From CAWBRT01 sp963791145 (GTDB lineage Bacteria > Acidobacteriota > Terriglobia > Terriglobales > Acidobacteriaceae), in assembly GCA_963791145.1 (NCBI GenBank), contig CAWBRT010000005.1, forward strand, positions 186,001 to 250,000: a stretch of DNA of 64,000 bases. The letters run 5' to 3'. Below the pieces are notes generated by a model. It made no database searches, was not told where the DNA came from, and saw nothing but the letters and a program-made list of their open reading frames with translations. The position numbers and the translations under genes were made by a program. Shown here piece after piece: positions 53,945 to 61,863 of the stretch (within the stretch, counting starts at the first letter, position 1; every line of letters starts with the position of its first letter).

Positions 53945-54967
53945 TCACTCTGAAGCTTCAACGTCCTTGTGGATGGGAATGACACCGGGTAGCAACCATT
54001 TGTTCCACATCTCATCAATCTTGCTCTGGAAGTAGTCAACGTCGTCGTCCGTGAAGTGCGAGAACCTGCCCTGCTTCATCAGGTACTCCCGCACCGGAAC
54101 ACGGGCAGCCTTGCCGTCGGCGATCATCTTGGTCTTGCCGAACAGCCTCAGCTTTCCGTTTTCGACTTCATACAGAGGCCAGATGCCGGTGTTGACCGAC
54201 AGCTCGCCCAACTCGTAGGACATGATGGGATCGAAATCCCAGCCCTTCGGGCAGGGGTTGAGACAGTGAACGAAGGTAGGACCACCGATCGTCAGCGCCT
54301 TGCGGATGCTGTTCATCGCCTGCAGGGAGTACGAAGTCGAGGCGGTGGCCACGTATTTGACTGTGGGATGGCCGGCTACGATCAGCCCGGCCATGTTCTT
54401 CTTCCAGCAGCGCTGCATGATGCGCTTTACCTTGCCCGGCGTGCTGAACGAGGTGTGAGCGCCCCACGGCGTCGAGCCGGAGACCTGGATGTCGGTGTTG
54501 GCGTACGTTTCGTTGTCGTACATCAGCACCAGCAAGTTGTACTCGGCGTGCATCATGGCCGAGGAGATGCCGGCCAGGCCGGCGTCGGAGCCGCCGCCGT
54601 CACCGCAGATGGAGATGACGTTGATCGGCTCGTCCTTCATCTTGCCCTTGCGCATCAGCGCCTTGTAGGCGGCTGCAATGCCCACAGCGCCGGCGCCGGC
54701 GGCGAACAACTGGGTGTGCATCCATGGAACAACGTATGGAGTGGTGTAGTAGCTGGTGTTGGCTACGTACATGCACCCGGTGCAATTCAGCACGACCGTT
54801 CTGGGGCCGGCGGCTTTCGCCACCAGTCTCATGGTCTGGGCCGAGTAGCAAGCCTGGCAGGTGCGGTGACCGGAGGTGTAGTACTCCTCGTTGGGAATCC
54901 GCTTGACTCCCTTGAAGGCCTCCAGATTCTGCGTGGGTTGGGCATCAATAAAGCTGTTCATAGCCAT
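53945..54967 (-). CDS. 2-oxoacid:ferredoxin oxidoreductase beta subunit (putative oxalate oxidoreductase)
   Basis: A 340-residue TPP-binding subunit. The cofactor site is ICGDGGGSDAGLAG...YDNETYANT (GDG, Asp/Asn/Thr metal ligands). Fe-S cysteines appear in HRTCQACYS (37, 40), NCTGC (62, 65) and HCLNPCPKGW. I chose the ATG at 54967 (MAMNSFID) because GGAAAGG precedes it at about 10 nt; the ATG at 54979 lies on the Shine-Dalgarno. It starts 29 bp after alpha. Members of the family use pyruvate, oxoglutarate, indolepyruvate or oxalate; the context and alpha subunit argue for oxalate. Confidence 0.88.
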   Translation of the reverse strand: MAMNSFIDAQPTQNLEAFKGVKRIPNEEYYTSGHRTCQACYSAQTMRLVAKAAGPRTVVLNCTGCMYVANTSYYTTPYVVPWMHTQLFAAGAGAVGIAAAYKALMRKGKMKDEPINVISICGDGGGSDAGLAGISSAMMHAEYNLLVLMYDNETYANTDIQVSGSTPWGAHTSFSTPGKVKRIMQRCWKKNMAGLIVAGHPTVKYVATASTSYSLQAMNSIRKALTIGGPTFVHCLNPCPKGWDFDPIMSYELGELSVNTGIWPLYEVENGKLRLFGKTKMIADGKAARVPVREYLMKQGRFSHFTDDDVDYFQSKIDEMWNKWLLPGVIPIHKDVEASE

Positions 54968-54996
54968 TTTTGTTTCCATCCTTTCCGGCGCCGGAG

Positions 54997-56223
54997 TTAC
55001 TCCCGCACCCCGAACCATTGAGTCAGCGGCTGAGCCTTACCTTCGGCGGCGGCGAAGCAGCTGGCGGTCATCTTCTCGATATCGGGCTCGTAGACTTCGC
55101 GCCCGCCGAGACCGCAGATGAATCCCAGAACCGGCGGCTTCGGGCCGGGGCTCGCGTACATGGCGGTGCGCACCTCGGTGGCAACCACGCCGCTCAGGTA
55201 TGGAGAGCCGAGCGAGTAGTCGCGATCGATGACGCCCACAGCCTTGAAGCGGCCGAGGCAAGCGGCCAGTTCTTCGCCCGGGAAGGGACGGAACCAGCGC
55301 AGCCGCACGAAGCCGACCTTCTTGCCCTTGGCGCGCATCTGCCGGATAGCCACTTTGACCGGCATCGAGAGAGTGCCCATGCCCAGCAGGACAACTTCGG
55401 CGTCCTCGGTCATGTACTCTTCGAAGAACGGGTTCGGACCGTAGTTGCGGCCGAAGACCTTGTCCACGTCCGCGTAGATTTCACGCAGCACGTCCTTCGA
55501 GCGCTGCGTTACGGCGTATTGCTGCAACCGGATCTCCATCACCCAGTCTTCGTTGCACTGCGGAGCGATCGAGATTCGGTTGTCCGGATGGAAGAGCAGC
55601 TCGCCACGGTCATACTTGGGCAGGAACTTGTTGACCTGTGCCTGCGTCGGTAGCTTGACCAGGGACTGCGAGTGGGTGAGGAAGGCGCCGTCCAGACTGA
55701 TGGCGACGGGCGTCATAATGCGCTTGTCCTCGGCGAAGCGGTAGGCAATCAGGTTGGTGTCGAACGCTTCCTGGGCGCTGTCCACCCACACCAGGTGCCA
55801 GCCGAGATCGCGGACCGAAAGCGCGTCGTTGTGCTCGGTGCCGAAGGCGCCGGGATCGTCCAGGGCGCGGTTGCCGACGATGGCGACCATGGGAACGCGC
55901 AACGCCGGAGTGACGGTCAGCGCTTCCATGGCGTACATCCAGCCCACGCCGCTGCTGCCCACGAAAACGCGGGCGCCGCAGGTGGAGGCGTGCTTGACAA
56001 TCTCGAACTGCGAGTGCTCGCCGTCTGCGGGGATGAATTCGCAGTCCATTTCGCCGTTGGCGATGAGCTGCGACATGAACTGCATTACGGTGTCATAGGG
56101 GCGAATCGGAAAGGCCGTCACCACGTCAACATCGGCCAGCTTGCAAGCAATCGCCATCGCTTCCGACCCGCTGATTAGGACTTCCGACTCCTGCTCTACA
56201 GGTGTTTGTGTCATTACTGCCAT
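54997..56223 (-). CDS. 2-oxoacid:ferredoxin oxidoreductase alpha subunit (putative oxalate oxidoreductase)
   Basis: A 408-residue alpha subunit (domains I and II of the PFOR superfamily). The substrate loop reads AFPIRPYDTV with Arg41 where pyruvate enzymes have Thr in YPITP. A second Arg119 lies in VGNRALDDPGAFGTEHND, with Asp122 and Phe127. As I recall, the Moorella oxalate oxidoreductase uses Arg31, Arg109, Asp112 and Phe117; all four match here with a constant offset of 10. C-terminal MGTLSMPVKVAIRQMRAKGKKVG and VIDRDYSLGSPYLSG are typical. GAAGGAG start signal. The operon is gamma-delta-alpha-beta. Confidence 0.9.
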   Translation of the reverse strand: MAVMTQTPVEQESEVLISGSEAMAIACKLADVDVVTAFPIRPYDTVMQFMSQLIANGEMDCEFIPADGEHSQFEIVKHASTCGARVFVGSSGVGWMYAMEALTVTPALRVPMVAIVGNRALDDPGAFGTEHNDALSVRDLGWHLVWVDSAQEAFDTNLIAYRFAEDKRIMTPVAISLDGAFLTHSQSLVKLPTQAQVNKFLPKYDRGELLFHPDNRISIAPQCNEDWVMEIRLQQYAVTQRSKDVLREIYADVDKVFGRNYGPNPFFEEYMTEDAEVVLLGMGTLSMPVKVAIRQMRAKGKKVGFVRLRWFRPFPGEELAACLGRFKAVGVIDRDYSLGSPYLSGVVATEVRTAMYASPGPKPPVLGFICGLGGREVYEPDIEKMTASCFAAAEGKAQPLTQWFGVRE

Positions 56224-56245
56224 GACCTAATCTCCTTCTCTGGCG

Positions 56246-56812
56246 CTACGCTTTGTTAGCGATTTCCAGGGCTGCGGGAATTTCTTCCTTGTACTGGCCG
56301 CGATACCGATAGCCAAAGGTACGCTTAGCGGGCACGTCCTTGGTCTTCGCCTGGACCCATTGCTTGTAGGCGGCCGGATCCTTGTGGAAGGCCTCCCACT
56401 CGCTGGCATTGTTGTCGAAGGCGAGTTCGTTGACCATGGTGATGCAGTTCGGGACCGGGCACACGGCTTCGCAGACAGCGCAGCCCATGCAGTACTGCAT
56501 GTTGGGGTCGTAGTAACCGTCCGGCGTGACGTCGAACGATTCGTCCTGGCACTGCAGCCAGCAGAGGGTGCACTTAGTGCAGATGGAGAAATCGACCACC
56601 GGACGCTGCGTGCGCGAACTGAACTTCAACAGCTTGTCGGGACGCCCGGGCCGGTACCCGCCGTCTTTGTTGTAGGGACCGCCCAGCGGCGCGGCCTCAA
56701 TGGAAACGCCTTCCCTCATCTGTGAGGCGCCGGGCTGCTTGAAGCTGAAAGGCTTCTCCTGATTTCCTTCTCCGGCTTTCACCGGCAAGGTTGTCACCCG
56801 TTGGTAGGCCAT
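56246..56812 (-). CDS. Delta (ferredoxin-like) subunit of the 2-oxoacid oxidoreductase
   Basis: A 188-residue protein starting MAYQRVTTLPVKAGEG. Two 4Fe-4S motifs, CTKCTLCWLQCQD and CMGCAVCEAVCPVPNC, make it the electron-output subunit. The C-terminal 60 residues (FDNNASEWEAFHKDPAAYKQW and following) are an extension absent from simple PorD. In Moorella the gamma and delta parts are fused. Here the start overlaps the gamma reading frame, so a fusion interrupted by a further +1 break cannot be excluded. Confidence 0.87.
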   Translation of the reverse strand: MAYQRVTTLPVKAGEGNQEKPFSFKQPGASQMREGVSIEAAPLGGPYNKDGGYRPGRPDKLLKFSSRTQRPVVDFSICTKCTLCWLQCQDESFDVTPDGYYDPNMQYCMGCAVCEAVCPVPNCITMVNELAFDNNASEWEAFHKDPAAYKQWVQAKTKDVPAKRTFGYRYRGQYKEEIPAALEIANKA

Positions 56813-57408
56813 GCTGGGCCGAAGCCACCTTCTTCGCATCCTTCAGCTTTTCGGAGATGTACCTTTCCAGCGACTCCAACTTGAACAGCTGGGGCAGAAC
56901 CTTGGCGATGGCGCCCGAGAACCCGCACGTCAGTGTGGTCGTCCTTGTAATTCCACATTCCGGAGAAGCTGGCGATGCCCTTGAGGATACCCAGCTTGTA
57001 GGGCTGGTCCTTCTTGTGGATCATCTTCAGCAGGGTGGGAGCGGCTTCGGTGGAAATCACGATGAGCGGGCAGTTGGGCTTCAGGGTGGCGTTGACCGGT
57101 TCCAAACCGGCCCAGGCCCAGGGCTCCAACCCCTTGCACAGCGTGTCGTCCAGTACGACAGTTACATCCACCTGTTTGGGAGTGTACTGGGCCATTCCCT
57201 TTTCCAGCGTTTCGTCATCGCTTGCAACGATGGCGAAACTCTTGGCGGGAATGCCATTACGCTCCGGAGAGTCCGAATACCGGCCGAACGAGATGCCTGG
57301 CTTGCCCTCGTAGTGGGCAGCCAGCACGATCCCGCGGCATATGTTTTTTGCGAGGTTCTTCTGAAAGACCCCGCGGTAGCTAATCTCGACCGCGAATAGC
57401 TGGCCCAT
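56794..57408 (-). pseudogene. Gamma subunit of the 2-oxoacid oxidoreductase, +1 break near the end
   Basis: From ATG 57408 (GGAGG 7 nt upstream): MGQLFAVEISYRGVFQKNLA, SFGRYSDSPERNGIPAKSFAIVASDD, VVLDDTLCKG, and LIVISTEAAPTLL, all typical of the gamma domain. After DVRVLG, an extra G near 56921 (CTCGGGCGCC, expected CTCGGCGCC) throws the frame. The other frame continues AIAKVLPQLFKLESLERYISEKLKDAKKVASAQ. The true C-terminus, and whether it fuses to delta, is unresolved. GntR regulator gene 35 bp upstream. Confidence 0.85.
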
Positions 57409-57442
57409 TTGCAACCTCCATTTGTTGATTGCGTTTCACTGC

Positions 57443-58150
57443 TTACACTTGTTTGACAACAACGGTTTCAATCTGCTCCAGGTGCCGTCGCATGGCGGCC
57501 TCGGCTGCGGCCACGTCCTTCCGCTTGACGGCGGAAACGATGCTCCGGTGTCCGGCGAGCGATTTCGTCGCACGTCCCTTCACCTGCAGGGAATGCTCGC
57601 GAGACTTCTGCAGCAGATCCATCAGCACATCCAGAACCCTCAGCACTACGGAATTGTCGGCGGCCAGAGCGAGACAGTAATGAAAGGCGGAATCCTCCTC
57701 GATCCCCGACTCGCCCCGCTTGGTCCGTTCCGCCTGCCGGTCCAGGATCGCCTCCATCTCGGCGATCTGTTCCGGCGTGGCGTTGCGGGCCGCCCGCGCC
57801 GCGATTCCCGGCTCGATGATCTTGCGAACATCGAGCAGCTCGGCGACGAGCTTCCGTTTTCTGACCAACACTGAAGCCAGCGAAGTAACGATGGAAGAAT
57901 CGGAAACTTCGCAAACCACCGTTCCCCGGCCTTGCCGCGGCTCCACCAGGCCCATGGCTTGCAGCCGGCGGACCGCGTCGCGAATCGAACTGCGGCCGAC
58001 GCCAAACAACTGCCCCAGCTGGCGCTCCGGGGGAAGTTTGTCGCCGGTCTTCATCTCGTTCAAGATCCAGTACTGCAGCTTGTCCGCAACTTCCTCGTAC
58101 AGCTTGTTGCGGCGGATGGTCTCGAACTCGCCTTTGATGGTCGTCAACAT
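57443..58150 (-). CDS. FadR/GntR family transcriptional regulator
   Basis: 235 residues. An N-terminal winged helix-turn-helix (KLPPERQLGQLFGVGRSSIRDAVRRLQAMGLVEPRQGRGTVV; core SSIRDAVRRL) is followed by an FCD ligand domain (about 85-220) with the metal-type His residues FHYCLALA and MRRHLEQI. It is transcribed ahead of, and close to, the oxidoreductase operon, so probably senses its substrate or product. A palindrome TGATGA-GA-TCATCA 38 bp upstream is a candidate autoregulatory site. Confidence 0.92.
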   Translation of the reverse strand: MLTTIKGEFETIRRNKLYEEVADKLQYWILNEMKTGDKLPPERQLGQLFGVGRSSIRDAVRRLQAMGLVEPRQGRGTVVCEVSDSSIVTSLASVLVRKRKLVAELLDVRKIIEPGIAARAARNATPEQIAEMEAILDRQAERTKRGESGIEEDSAFHYCLALAADNSVVLRVLDVLMDLLQKSREHSLQVKGRATKSLAGHRSIVSAVKRKDVAAAEAAMRRHLEQIETVVVKQV

Positions 58151-58187
58151 CTTCCGCGTATGTCCCTTGAGTCCTTGAAAGGTCCGT

Positions 58188-58201
58188 TGATGAGATCATC
58201 A
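58188..58201. promoter_or_regulatory. Operator-like palindrome TGATGA-GA-TCATCA
   Basis: Perfect 6-bp half-sites separated by 2 bp, ending 38 bp before the GntR start codon. An adjacent TCAGACCA overlaps one side (GntR/FadR sites often contain TGGTCxxACCA-like halves). Candidate site for self-regulation. Confidence 0.45.
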
Positions 58202-58785
58202 GACCATTGACAAAATGCTCCACACCAGAATGCTTTGCAGTGACGCCGCTCACCCGGCAACGTGAGCGCCCTTACCGGCAGGGCAAATTCGTCAGCCAGT
58301 GGCGTTGAACGCTGCCAAAAGCCCGCCTTGGCCGCCGTTGATGAAGCTTTGGCTGCATCGCCGGGAACGCGCGCCAACAACAGCTCTGCAATCTTTCCTG
58401 TTTCCTCCAGAAATCGTCCGAGATTTTGCGGGCTGATCTTTGCGCCGGACCGATGAATAATAAAGACCCATTCCAGACAAAACCTCTCCACCAGTGCTGC
58501 CTCAGCCCGCGAGCGAGGAAACCGTATCGGTGTTTTCACACTTGGGTTTCACTCGCAGTCGGTGGGGCCTCCTACATAATCACAGGGACATTGGCTCTGC
58601 TGTGACTGTGCTCACATTCGTTAGTGATGCCACTGGATAGAATCGCTCCCACAGCCGCTCTCCCCACTTTTTTGCCGGTTGGAGTTGTCACCTCCGTGGT
58701 AGGCACGAGTGCGGCCGGACATTTGGCGGGGACAAAAGCAGGAACAGAATAAGGAGGCAGGAGGTGCGCGGCGGGGAGAGCGGCG

Positions 58786-58834
58786 GATCGGGGAATCAGG
58801 GCGCTCGGACGGTCTTGATCCCTGATTCCCGATC
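58786..58834. repeat. Facing GATCGGGGAATCAGGG / CCCTGATTCCCGATC arms
   Basis: Arms of 16 and 15 nt that are inverse copies with one base difference and an 18-nt spacer, just after the MFS stop. Shares the word AATCAGGG with the facing-arm elements at 6.5 and 9.0 kb. Might act as transcription end signal, but has no U-tract. Confidence 0.6.
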
Positions 58835-58849
58835 GCAGAATTCTGGCAA

Positions 58850-60292
58850 TCACCGGCCGGCGCCCGTGGACGCGGCCTTGCCGGAGGTGACCATTGCTTC
58901 GATCTCGGCCATGGATTTACCCCGCGTTTCAATGCCGAAGTAATAAGCCGCCGAGAGTACCAGGCCGCAGACGGCATAGAACATGTACGTCGGGCCGATG
59001 GCGCCCGTCGTCGCTTTCGGCGAAACCACATTGCCGGCGCCGGCAAACAGCGACAGCACGAACGGTCCGACGATTCGTCCCAGCCCGGCGATGCCGTAAG
59101 CCGAACCCATGCCCGTGGCTCTGAGACGCTGCGGCCACACCTCGGTCGCGTAGGGTCCGGTGATCGCCCATCCGCCGCCGATAAAAACAAAGACTGCGAT
59201 AAACGCCAGGTAGATCACCGGCACGCTGCCCCACCAGGCATTCCAGTACAGGGCGATGATCATGCAGGTGATGAAAGCTCCCACGCCGACCGCCATTCCG
59301 CAGGGCCGCCGGCCGAATTTCTCCGCCAGGAAAGGCCAGGTGAACTTGGCGATGATGCTGGAAATCGGAACGATGATGAACATCTTGGCCGCTTCCCGCG
59401 CCGAGATTTTCAGCACCAGCGCGAGCAGCGTCGGACCCCAGAGCGTGAAGCCGTAATCCATGAGCGCCTGCATGAATCCGGTGGTCCAGGTCACGCCGAC
59501 GCTGCGGCGGCACTGGAAGATTTCCGTGAAGGAAGCCCTCTTCTCCGCCGCCCTGTCCGCCGCGGTTACGACGACATTGCGGTAATCGATGTTCTCCCCG
59601 GTCGCCCAGTTGATGGAAGCCACCGCGTCCTGGTAGCGTCCCTGCTTGATCAGCCAGCGCGGCGATTCGCGCATCCAGAAGCGGAAGGCCAGAGACAGCA
59701 CGGCCGGAATCAGCCCGATCAGGAAGAGCCCGCGCCAGCCGATCATCGGCGTCAGATAGGCGGCACAGATACCGCCGATCAGGCTGCCGGCGGGAATCAG
59801 CGCGGTCACAATTCCGCCGGTTATGGCGCGATAGCGGCTCGGTACGAACTCCTGCACCAGCGGCAGGTCCACGGCATACAGCCCGCCTACGCCCAATCCC
59901 ACCACCAGGCGGAAGAAGGCCAGGAACATCCAGTTGCCTTCCGGCGTGAAATACATGAGGCCGCTGGGCACGCTGAAGGTGATGGTAGTGATGATCAGCA
60001 CGGGAATTCTGCCGATGCGGTCGGCGAGATAACCGAAGGAGAACGCGCCCAGCAAGCTGCCCACGCCGGCGCTGAGCAAAACGATGGCGGTCGCGCCGAA
60101 GCTCAGCTTCCAGGGAACCACGATGAAGGCCAGCACGAAGCCGATGATCCAGTAGTCGAAGAACTCCAGCATGTCGCCCAGCATGGCCGTGGTGATGAGC
60201 TTGTAATGGTTGGCGGTGAGCCGCGAGTTGTCCAGCTTGGCGAGCAGCTCGTCAACCGTAAAGGTCGCTGCCTGGGTGGACTCGTTGGCCAT
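58850..60292 (-). CDS. MFS transporter (metabolite:proton symporter-like)
   Basis: A 480-residue, 12-helix protein. It has the helix 2-3 loop motif GYLADRIGRIPVLI (D-R-x-G-R), helix-4 signature GVGGLYAVDLPLVQEF, and the sequence EYLTPMIGWRGLFLIGLIPA-like (PMIGWRGLFLIG) region typical of the sugar/aromatic-acid porter branch. A large cytoplasmic loop lies at about residues 215-255. ATG start with AGGGAGA. It begins the next minus-strand group; the cupin, cyclase and amidohydrolase genes upstream may be functionally related. Confidence 0.9.
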   Translation of the reverse strand: MANESTQAATFTVDELLAKLDNSRLTANHYKLITTAMLGDMLEFFDYWIIGFVLAFIVVPWKLSFGATAIVLLSAGVGSLLGAFSFGYLADRIGRIPVLIITTITFSVPSGLMYFTPEGNWMFLAFFRLVVGLGVGGLYAVDLPLVQEFVPSRYRAITGGIVTALIPAGSLIGGICAAYLTPMIGWRGLFLIGLIPAVLSLAFRFWMRESPRWLIKQGRYQDAVASINWATGENIDYRNVVVTAADRAAEKRASFTEIFQCRRSVGVTWTTGFMQALMDYGFTLWGPTLLALVLKISAREAAKMFIIVPISSIIAKFTWPFLAEKFGRRPCGMAVGVGAFITCMIIALYWNAWWGSVPVIYLAFIAVFVFIGGGWAITGPYATEVWPQRLRATGMGSAYGIAGLGRIVGPFVLSLFAGAGNVVSPKATTGAIGPTYMFYAVCGLVLSAAYYFGIETRGKSMAEIEAMVTSGKAASTGAGR

Positions 60293-60504
60293 GGGATTCT
60301 CCCTTCGCTGAGCCGTGCCTGATCTGTCAGTCTGAAATGGTTCTGCCTATTGTGGTGTGCGGAAGCGCCGCCTGACAACTGCAAAAATCAAGCTGCAAGA
60401 ACCGATTCAACCGTGAAGGCAGGAGGGCAGGCGGCCCGCGTTCGCCCGCAGTTGTTGGCTAACGTGGGGTAATTTTTAGAGGTTTTAAGCGAACTACCGC
60501 CGAC

Positions 60505-60843
60505 TTATCGCGTGTTGACCACCAAGGCGATGTACTCGAGATCGGTCTCGCCGATGTTCTTGATGGAATGACTTTCGCCGTCATTGGTAAACACCACATC
60601 GCCAACTTTCAGTTCAGCCTGGGTGCCGTTGTCGTCGACCAATCCCTTGCCTGCGAGGATATAAAAGGCTTCGAAAGTGCCTTCGTGCTTATGCCGCGGC
60701 GCCATCGAACCGGGGCGCAGGGCCACGCGGGCAAAGACTTTGGTCTTGCCATGCATCTGCGACTCCTCGAGAAGCTTGGTAAAGGTTCCCAAGCGCTCCC
60801 CGGTGCGCTGTTCAACAGGTAAATCTTCCTTGCGGGTAATCAT
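60505..60843 (-). CDS. Single-domain cupin protein
   Basis: 112 residues from the ATG with GAAGAAGG upstream: MITRKEDLPVEQRTGERLG. Cupin motif 1 is PRHKHEGTFEAFYILAG (metal ligands His, His, Glu-like) and motif 2 is VVFTNDGESHSIKN (His). It may bind a metal and small organic acid or act as a sensor or isomerase. The same group of genes includes a cyclase and an amidohydrolase. An upstream in-frame extension has no family similarity. Confidence 0.87.
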   Translation of the reverse strand: MITRKEDLPVEQRTGERLGTFTKLLEESQMHGKTKVFARVALRPGSMAPRHKHEGTFEAFYILAGKGLVDDNGTQAELKVGDVVFTNDGESHSIKNIGETDLEYIALVVNTR

Positions 60844-60975
60844 GGGCCTTCTTCCCTTTTTCGGACTCAATGAACAAAAATGCAATTTATCGTGCGATAC
60901 GTCTATAGAGTACACCCGTTTGTAGCCAGAGCCTACTCCTAGGGGAGCCACGACAGCCTGCCATGAAGGGCAGCG

Positions 60976-61743
60976 TCATTCTTCGAAGATGGCTGCCGCC
61001 CGGCACCAGCCCGCGGTGCAGCCCTCGAACTTCACCGGCAGCGCCGTGACCAGAAATCCATACGGTTTGGGTAGCTTCTCCAGGTTCGCGAGCTTCTCGA
61101 TCTGCAGGTATTCGCGCTTGCGCCCGTGCATGTGGCTGGCCCAAAGCTCGCGCTTGTCGCCGCTGCGGCGGTAGGACTCCACCATGGCATTGACCGGGCG
61201 GTCCAGCGTCCAGGCATCGATGCCGATGCAGCGGATGCCCTGATCCAGCAGCCAGTCCAGTCCGGGCACGCTCAAGCCGGACTGCATCGCCAGATACTTC
61301 TCGGTATCGGTGCCCCAATATTTATCGCAGCCGGTATGCAGCAGAACAATATCTCCCGGCTTCAGTTTGTAATTGATCTTGGCCAGCGCCTTTTGCAACT
61401 CCTCGACGGTGATCTCCGCGCCCGGCGCCAGATGCCGCATATCCAGCACCACTCCGGGACCGAAGCACCACTCCAGCGGAATCTGGTCGATGCTCCGGGC
61501 CGGCTTTCCCTCGCACAGCGGGCCGTAGTGAAATGGCGCGTCGACGTGCGTGCCCGTATGCGCGCTGCCGGAGATGATGTCGGTCGCCAGCGCCATGGAC
61601 TCGGGAAAATCCGATGCCTCAATGCCCGCCAGCTTGCCTAACCGCTTGGCGCCGGTGGCATGGTCGGAATGCTCGATCTTCGGGGGGAACGGCTCAGTGG
61701 CGCCGTTGTGATGGGAAACACTGAGGTCGATGAACTTGTACAT
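60976..61743 (-). CDS. Cyclase family hydrolase (PF04199, kynurenine formamidase-like)
   Basis: A 255-residue metal-dependent hydrolase with the family signature HTGTHVDAPFHY (HxGTHxDxPxH), DIVLLHTGCDKYWG and CIGIDAWTLDRP. Members hydrolyse formyl-kynurenine, isatin, or cyclic amides/lactones. The substrate here is unknown. Shine-Dalgarno GAAGGGATG is close to the ATG. It is in the same orientation as the amidohydrolase gene 120 bp upstream. Confidence 0.9.
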   Translation of the reverse strand: MYKFIDLSVSHHNGATEPFPPKIEHSDHATGAKRLGKLAGIEASDFPESMALATDIISGSAHTGTHVDAPFHYGPLCEGKPARSIDQIPLEWCFGPGVVLDMRHLAPGAEITVEELQKALAKINYKLKPGDIVLLHTGCDKYWGTDTEKYLAMQSGLSVPGLDWLLDQGIRCIGIDAWTLDRPVNAMVESYRRSGDKRELWASHMHGRKREYLQIEKLANLEKLPKPYGFLVTALPVKFEGCTAGWCRAAAIFEE

Positions 61744-61752
61744 CCCTTCTCC

Positions 61753-61860
61753 ATTTAAGATTTTTGATTTTTGATTTCAGATTTCGATTTCAGATTGAGG
61801 GACACGGGGCTCGCTGCCCGTCAATCTGAAATCGAAAATCAAAAATCAGCAATCAAAAAT
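61753..61860. repeat. Facing arms of degenerate GATTTTTGATTTCAG-type repeat
   Basis: Left arm 61753-61798 (TTTAAGATTTTTGATTTTTG..., TTTCGATTTCAGATTG). Right arm 61821-61860 is the inverse (CAATCTGAAATCGAAAATC, AAAAATCAGCAATC). The spacer GGGACACGGGGCTCGCTGCCCGT is itself palindromic. The single-arm form of this word ends recJ at 2025-2065. Lies between the amidohydrolase and cyclase genes. Confidence 0.75.
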
Positions 61861-61863
61861 GTG

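Larger units (their letters stand above)
58151..58849. other. Non-coding region between regulator and MFS gene
   Basis: About 700 bp. Besides the operator-like palindrome (58188-58201) and the hairpin at 58786-58834, open frames here lack Shine-Dalgarno and protein-like composition. I see no gene. Confidence 0.5.

Noticed and set aside
53945..57408. Annotation of the four-part oxidoreductase as pyruvate:ferredoxin oxidoreductase
   Set aside because: The alpha subunit lacks the YPITP threonine (FPIRP instead) and carries a second conserved arginine and a DDPGAF switch-like loop. The OFA transporter context also favours oxalate. Pyruvate cannot be excluded without assay.
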